A stretch of 64,000 nt of DNA, from the NCBI GenBank assembly GCA_031285565.1, contig JAITVY010000035.1:1-64000 (forward strand), read 5' to 3'. The translations under genes and the position numbers were made by a program. Below, piece by piece: positions 59,817 to 64,000 of this stretch. Source of the DNA: Tannerella sp. (GTDB taxonomy: Bacteria > Bacteroidota > Bacteroidia > Bacteroidales > Tannerellaceae). Below the pieces are notes generated by a model. It saw nothing but the letters and a program-made list of their open reading frames with translations. It was not told the origin of the DNA and did not search any database. Positions within the stretch are counted from its first letter, which is position 1; each line of letters begins with the position of its first letter.

Positions 59817-60220
59817 ATACGAGATACAGGAAATAAAAATCGGCCAATAATTGGTATTCGTAGATTTAATTTTATCAAACACGAAAAAAGAAACTCAAAA
59901 ATAAAAATTTATCCTTTTTTGTCACAGACAAGCAACGCCAGAGGCTTTTCTTTGTACTGTGATATTGACAATAGACTTAAAATTCTGAAAGCAGGAAGAG
60001 GAATAATTGACTATCAATAAGACCTCTTTTATGGATGACCGGCTTATTTGGTAATTCCCGGTCTTCAGATTAAAATCCTCCGCTTGTGAAAGTAGAGGAT
60101 TTTAGTTTCAGTTAAAAAGAAAATGTAATCTAAAGCTTTTTTAATTATCCTTCGGCAACTATGATTACATTTTCAGTGTTTTTAAATATATTGTTCAACA
60201 AATTTAAAATCCTATTTCTT
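59817..60220. other. Intergenic region with three consecutive hairpins
   Basis: No gene. The open frame starting 60161 was trimmed to ATG 60221. It contains the hairpin array described at 59990-60110. Confidence 0.5.
59990..60110 (+). ncRNA. Possible small structured RNA (three hairpins)
   Basis: In order: AAGAGG...CCTCTT (59996-60028), GACCGG...CCGGTC (60037-60063), AAAATCCTC...GAGGATTTT (60072-60103) followed by AGTTTCAG. The last hairpin ends in TTTT and could terminate. No known RNA family recognised. Confidence 0.3.
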
Positions 60221-61273
60221 ATGATAATAAAAAAAATAGGTTTTATTTTAATCATTCCCATTATTTATTTTTTATCGGAATGGTTAGCACAGACAAAAGA
60301 ATATGAGTTTTGTAACCGGTTTAACGAATGGTTGTTTTATGCAAAAAGTTTTAAATCGGAAACTCATTTTTTTAATAATACCGGATTGAAACCGGATAAT
60401 ATCCTTCATCCGGATAGTGTGATTGTATATGCAGACGGGACTGCTGTAAAAAAGTATTTTTATGAATATAATTCAGCCGGCAATCTGACAAACATCAAGC
60501 ATTTATGTTTAAAAAACAACACTTTAACCAAAAACATTATAGACATATCCGGAAAGCTTTTCTATGACGATAAGGATTCTATTAAAACAAGTATCGATAC
60601 CTTAAATTTAGGCGGGTTTAAATCTATTGCAACCAGCCTTTACAATAAAGGGAAAGTGTGCTCTGTAGAATACGAAAGTATAGACGGAGATGTGCCTACA
60701 AAACATAGTATTTCGTATGATAAGAACGGGAACTGTATTTTATTAAAGGCATATAGCAACATTAACGGACGATCATTCTTATGCCAGAGAAATTCCTTTG
60801 AATACGACCAAAACGGTTGTTTAATTTGTGCTGAATATAAATCAATTACTGACAAAAATAATCATCACAAATACACCTATGAATATAATGAAAAAAGTTA
60901 TTTAGTCAGAACCGTAAACTATTTTCGGGATTGGCACAATAAATGGATGAGAATAAATGAATTTGTCAGGGAATATGAATATGACGAACACAACAGAATC
61001 CGCCATTTCACGGATTATAGGATAGATAACGGATCAAAAAAGATTGTCCGAAAAACAATAAACAAATACGACCATAACGGAAATCAGATCGAAAAAGAAG
61101 AATATGAATGGAACAGCAAAACGAAAAGGCTTGAGAGAAAAAACAGATATACCCGATTTTTTAATCTTAAGAATCAATTAATCAGAGAAGATTTCGCAAG
61201 GAAAACAAAGACCGGAGACGAGTGGCATTATTATTCCTACGCAATTTATTACCCTAAAAAAACAGAACAATAA
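60221..61273 (+). CDS. Secreted protein with YD-like repeats
   Basis: About 350 residues. The ATG at 60221 gives a hydrophobic N-terminus (MIIKKIGFILIIPIIYFLSEW) that is a signal anchor or signal peptide. Repeats of the RHS/YD form are visible: FYEYNSAGNLTNIK, ISYDKNGNCIL, FEYDQNGCLICAEY, REYEYDEHNRIRHFTDY and NKYDHNGNQIEKEEYE. YD-repeats often wrap toxins or bind carbohydrates, but no toxin domain is visible in this short protein. Its stop is 51 bp from the convergent repressor gene. Confidence 0.75.
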   Translation: MIIKKIGFILIIPIIYFLSEWLAQTKEYEFCNRFNEWLFYAKSFKSETHFFNNTGLKPDNILHPDSVIVYADGTAVKKYFYEYNSAGNLTNIKHLCLKNNTLTKNIIDISGKLFYDDKDSIKTSIDTLNLGGFKSIATSLYNKGKVCSVEYESIDGDVPTKHSISYDKNGNCILLKAYSNINGRSFLCQRNSFEYDQNGCLICAEYKSITDKNNHHKYTYEYNEKSYLVRTVNYFRDWHNKWMRINEFVREYEYDEHNRIRHFTDYRIDNGSKKIVRKTINKYDHNGNQIEKEEYEWNSKTKRLERKNRYTRFFNLKNQLIREDFARKTKTGDEWHYYSYAIYYPKKTEQ

Positions 61274-61324
61274 AGAGCCATATTCCAGATGAATAAAACT
61301 TAACAAATGATTATTACTGAATTT

Positions 61325-62074
61325 TCATCCCATTGAATAAGATCGGATACTAGCTTTTATTAATGCAATTGCATTTATAGATTTAGCCGGAATAACGATA
61401 GGATTATGTTCCCTATCTTCAGATGTTAATTGCAGGAAACCTCTCTTTGGGGCTTCATTTACACGTTTTATCACACAATATTCATCACCGTCTATTTCAT
61501 AGGACAAGACGTAGATATCACCCGGAATTAAATATTTGGTGTTATTGATTTTTTTAAATATGACAATATCTCCGGCTTTAAGTGAAGGAGCCATACTATC
61601 TCCTATAACATACATTGCCCCATCGGCATTTGTCATATTCGGAATTATAATCGTATCGATAAAGTTATGTTGAACATTAGCAAATATACTCTTTAGCCCT
61701 ATATTTGTTCGTATATCATAAAGAGGTATTGCCTTTCCCGACGAAAGAATCTTTTTCCCTCCGAATACAGCAAGCTCATCCGCTATTACCGGTGAATCGG
61801 TATAAGTATATTCGTTATTCTTTTTGCTTTTCAGCATTTCTCCCTTTCCTGAAATTATCCATGAAACATTATATACTTCAGAATATTCTGTATTTATAAA
61901 TCTCTCATAGAAATCATGGCTTGGAGCAGACTTGGCATTTAGTATATCATATATAGTTTGTGATCGCTCATAGCCTAACTTACGAGCAAAAACATTTCGA
62001 TTAATATTTTCATTTTCAATTATCGTCTTTATTCTTGCAGAAATTTCTGCATTTTTCTCACTTTTTTCTTGCAT
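61325..62074 (-). CDS. S24-family repressor (CI/LexA-like)
   Basis: 249 residues. N-terminal helix-turn-helix (about 10-65; ARIKTIIENENINRNVFARKLGYERSQTIYDILNAK). C-terminal S24 peptidase-like domain from about 130, with the catalytic Ser in GDSMAPSLKAGDIVIF and Lys in CVIKRVNEAP. These are the phage CI/LexA type of self-cleaving repressor; an Ala-Gly cleavage site before Ser is not obvious to me. It is divergent from the 65-residue gene at 62159. A 21-bp repeat with a perfect palindrome occurs both before its start and within its coding sequence. Confidence 0.9.
   Translation of the reverse strand: MQEKSEKNAEISARIKTIIENENINRNVFARKLGYERSQTIYDILNAKSAPSHDFYERFINTEYSEVYNVSWIISGKGEMLKSKKNNEYTYTDSPVIADELAVFGGKKILSSGKAIPLYDIRTNIGLKSIFANVQHNFIDTIIIPNMTNADGAMYVIGDSMAPSLKAGDIVIFKKINNTKYLIPGDIYVLSYEIDGDEYCVIKRVNEAPKRGFLQLTSEDREHNPIVIPAKSINAIALIKASIRSYSMG
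61877..61897. promoter_or_regulatory. Operator-like repeat, copy in the repressor coding region
   Basis: A 21-bp copy holding the palindrome CAGAATATTCTG (61879-61890) followed by TATTTAT. Identical to 62076-62096, 199 bp apart (about 19 helical turns). Confidence 0.55.
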
Positions 62075-62075
62075 A

Positions 62076-62096
62076 TTCAGAATATTCTGTATTTAT
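62076..62096. promoter_or_regulatory. Operator-like repeat upstream of the repressor start
   Basis: The palindrome CAGAATATTCTG (62078-62089) and TATTTAT, directly before the ATG at 62074 and covering its ribosome-binding region. Strong candidate for autoregulation. Confidence 0.6.
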
Positions 62097-62105
62097 TTGC
62101 AATAG

Positions 62106-62120
62106 CTTTCAAATTGAAAG
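62106..62120. promoter_or_regulatory. Second palindrome between the two divergent genes
   Basis: CTTTCAAATTGAAAG, a 15-bp palindrome with one central base, of unrelated sequence to the first. It may be the site for the small protein or part of the promoter pair. Confidence 0.45.
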
Positions 62121-62158
62121 AGAGCCATAAAGATAATTAAAAATTTAATTTTTTAAAT

Positions 62159-62356
62159 ATGAATGAGATAATTGTACCACATGGAGTAAAAGACAAGCTT
62201 ATTAAGCAATTTAACACCAGCTATCCAACTGTAAGAGCAGCTTTAAGGGGTAAAAGCAAAAGTCTTTTATGCCTGCGTATCCGAAAGGCTGCCCTGGACA
62301 ACGGAGGTGTAGAGGTGGCAACTATCGACAACAATAACAAATATGTAATATTATGA
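62159..62356 (+). CDS. Small Cro/antirepressor-like protein
   Basis: 65 residues, MNEIIVPHGVKDKLIKQFNTSYPTVRAALRGKSKSLLCLRIRKAALDNGGVEV. It reads as a compact helix-turn-helix (KLIKQFNTSYPTVRAALRG) plus a basic tail. This is a small DNA-binding protein type found divergent from S24 repressors on Bacteroides mobile elements (from memory). Expected to compete with or oppose the repressor. No other phage genes lie near it in this window. Confidence 0.75.
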   Translation: MNEIIVPHGVKDKLIKQFNTSYPTVRAALRGKSKSLLCLRIRKAALDNGGVEVATIDNNNKYVIL

Positions 62357-62863
62357 ATCATGCTACTTGTACATAATAACATAATATTTTACACGATTGT
62401 TTGAATTATTGCTTTTCAATTAAAAAGTTGCGTTAGTTTTTTTTCTTTATAATCAGAAAACCGACAAACCTATATGGATGTCTATGTGTTTATTTATGTA
62501 AATGCAGTATTTTAGTCTTGTAAGTCCGTACTTGACTGAACATGTGATATCGTAATATAAAAACATTGGAACATTTCGAGTAGTGAGAGCAGAGTTAAAC
62601 TAATGACTAGTGGTAAGTGATTAGTGGTTAATGCACATCAGGAGTCAAGTAGTAGATTGAATTGTTTAATTGTAAACTTTGAATTTTGAACCTGAAACTT
62701 TGAACTACTTAAATTCCAAGTCGCGAAAAACGGCTAGTGCAACCAATCAGTTTATCTGCTATTATGGCATGTCGGCTCTACTGGTTATGAATAAACTTTG
62801 TCCCACGCAACTTTAATTAAATAAATTTCTGTAATGGGGCGACAGATTCATACACGGACACTT
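62357..62863. other. Intergenic region carrying structured element copy C
   Basis: Contains element C (62569-62735) and low-complexity AT-rich stretches. I see no gene. Confidence 0.5.
62569..62735 (-). repeat. Structured intergenic element, copy C (inverted)
   Basis: On this strand the ends are GAACATTTCGAGTAGTGAG (62569-62587, reverse of copy A's right end) and CAAGTCGCGAAAAACGGCT (62717-62735, reverse of the left end; 15 of 19 match). The 122-bp middle is different from copies A and B and carries AAACTTTGAA-type repeats. Confidence 0.6.
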
Positions 62864-63256
62864 ATGACAACACAAACATATAACAAGGAACTGTCTCTTT
62901 CAAGATTAATAAGTTATGCAAGCTCAATATTAGGATTATCTTATCTTCAGGTAAAAAAGAGATATGATGATTATCCGATTTGCCTGATGTACTATATGGA
63001 GAAAAACACAAAAGAAGATCTCATAGAAGTAAGATTTGATCAGGAACAAGCGACTTTATCCTGTGTTTTCGATAAAGACTCAACATGCAAATCGTCTTAT
63101 CTATTTCTGGATAATACTGAGTCTTTGACTGAATATATTGAATATTTGAATTCAATTTATAAATACGATTATCTTGAGTGTCAATGGAGATTACCCGGTT
63201 GTTGGCTGACATTAAAAAGAACAGACGACGACGTATGTCTGTTTCTTTATTATTGA
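62864..63256 (+). CDS. Protein of unknown function
   Basis: About 130 residues from the ATG at 62864 (an ATG at 62834 would add 10). Mixed, with RLISYASSILGLSYLQVKKRYDD and a Tyr/Leu-rich end (YDYLECQWRLPGCWLTLKR). No signal peptide or known domain. Ends 88 bp before a strong bidirectional terminator. Function unknown. Confidence 0.65.
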   Translation: MTTQTYNKELSLSRLISYASSILGLSYLQVKKRYDDYPICLMYYMEKNTKEDLIEVRFDQEQATLSCVFDKDSTCKSSYLFLDNTESLTEYIEYLNSIYKYDYLECQWRLPGCWLTLKRTDDDVCLFLYY

Positions 63257-63344
63257 CGATCTATCCCTGCAAATCTCATCCTTAAGTAGCCTGAAAGTTA
63301 AGTATAATTGACTACATATCGTATTTCATAAAGTATTATAGAAT

Positions 63345-63390
63345 AAAAGAACAGCTTTCTGAAAAGCATTATTCAGAAAGCTGTTCTTTT
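63345..63390. terminator. Strong bidirectional terminator
   Basis: 19-bp perfect stem (AAAAGAACAGCTTTCTGAA at 63345-63363, TTCAGAAAGCTGTTCTTTT at 63372-63390), with U-runs on both strands. Shared by the convergent genes 62864 and 63419. Confidence 0.9.
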
Positions 63391-63418
63391 ATGACCGGTA
63401 GTCTACTCCGGCTATTTA

Positions 63419-64000
63419 TTATTCTTCAATATCGACCAATTCAACTTCGAAAATCAAAGCAGAATAAGGAGGTATATTGCGTTGTTCCCTTGCCCCATAT
63501 GCTAGTTCTTGCGGAATATACAATTCCCATTTAGACCCTACCGGCATCAATGAAAGCGCTTCCGTCCATCCAGCGATTACCTGATTTGTGCGGAATGTGC
63601 TGGGAGTCTCTTTTGAACTATCAAATTCAGTACCATCAATCAATGTGCCCCGATAATTCACTTTTACCTTTGCTCCTTTATCCGGAACAGCACCACTTCC
63701 TTCTGTTATAACCTTATATTGCAAACCACTTTCTGTAGTATGGATTCCGTCTTTTGACTTGTTCTCATTCAGAAACTTTTCACCGGCAGCTTTATTATCG
63801 CCGTATTTCTCCAGTTTAAATTGTTCTTTTAGTTCTTCTGTTTTGGTATTTGCATATGTTTGCGCCCTCAATACAGCCATATCATCATTTCTTCTCACAC
63901 CATGGTAAAAACCGGCCAGCATAGCTTCCCGATTCACTGTTTGACTTGAATCGCCCATAAATATATCACCATTCAAATGAGGGACCCACTGGTTATTAAT
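63419..64000 (-). CDS. FKBP-type peptidyl-prolyl isomerase (N-terminus cut by window edge)
   Basis: Reading continues to the window edge without a stop (before the TTG at 63976 the frame reads INNQWVPH). The gene therefore starts beyond the right end and about 194 residues are visible. FKBP domain at the C-terminus: [39 protein letters not shown] and [26 protein letters not shown], ending with [17 protein letters not shown] preceding helical segment ([15 protein letters not shown]) is the FklB/FkpA-type dimerisation region. Probably periplasmic folding catalyst. Confidence 0.9.
   Translation of the reverse strand: MNNQWVPHLNGDIFMGDSSQTVNREAMLAGFYHGVRRNDDMAVLRAQTYANTKTEELKEQFKLEKYGDNKAAGEKFLNENKSKDGIHTTESGLQYKVITEGSGAVPDKGAKVKVNYRGTLIDGTEFDSSKETPSTFRTNQVIAGWTEALSLMPVGSKWELYIPQELAYGAREQRNIPPYSALIFEVELVDIEE

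Overview
The window looks like chromosome of a gut- or oral-type Bacteroidales (Bacteroidetes), most like Parabacteroides, Dysgonomonas or Tannerella relatives; the genus is an inference. The evidence is a SusC/SusD pair, ExbB/ExbD/TonB genes, AT-rich ribosome-binding regions, many TAnnTTTG-type -7 elements, two secreted giants with type IX secretion (T9SS) sorting domains, and the phylum's usual intergenic repeats. Both edges cut genes: an ISL3-type transposase at the left and an FKBP-type isomerase at the right. I see no tRNA, rRNA or CRISPR array.

Positions 1-13.8 kb hold housekeeping and envelope genes: nadK, pdxJ, an exbB-exbD-tonB energy-transduction operon, a DJ-1 protein, a prolyl-tRNA editing protein, a stand-alone TonB C-terminal protein, a lipoprotein serpin, menA, a cupin, a nitroreductase, ferritin divergent from a BFD-like [2Fe-2S] protein, and an OmpA lipoprotein. 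Positions 14-23 kb hold a secreted esterase, clpB, a small stress cluster (SDR oxidoreductase, YtxH-like, GlsB-like) and mnmE. Positions 23-34 kb hold two T9SS cargo proteins, one a beta-helix protein and one with three 255-residue repeats. The second lies directly downstream of a TPR-transmembrane-AraC regulator.

Positions 35-54 kb are a carbohydrate-use region of two convergent units. The plus-strand unit has an AraC regulator, aldo/keto reductase, zinc alcohol dehydrogenase, amidohydrolase (lactonase type), mutarotase, GH29 alpha-L-fucosidase and an uncharacterised beta-propeller glycosidase. It reads as release of L-fucose followed by oxidative breakdown. The minus-strand unit has susC, susD, a GH2 beta-galactosidase, a GH63-like lipoprotein glycosidase and a split LysO-type exporter. 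Together they suggest use of a fucosylated, galactose-containing glycan. Positions 54.8-64 kb hold a DUF6266-like protein, a TPR-LuxR regulator, a polysaccharide deacetylase, a HEAT-like protein, a YD-repeat-like secreted protein, and a compact divergent repressor/antirepressor-like pair with repeated palindromic operators.

The most interesting items beyond ordinary genes are four. First, the S24 repressor/small-protein switch at 61.3-62.4 kb has a 21-bp direct repeat containing a perfect palindrome. Second, a family of intergenic elements has conserved ends and variable structured middles (11.4, 18.0 and 62.6 kb). Third, a dispersed repeat appears to supply the N-terminal leader of the beta-galactosidase. 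Fourth, large hairpin elements sit between genes of the polysaccharide locus.
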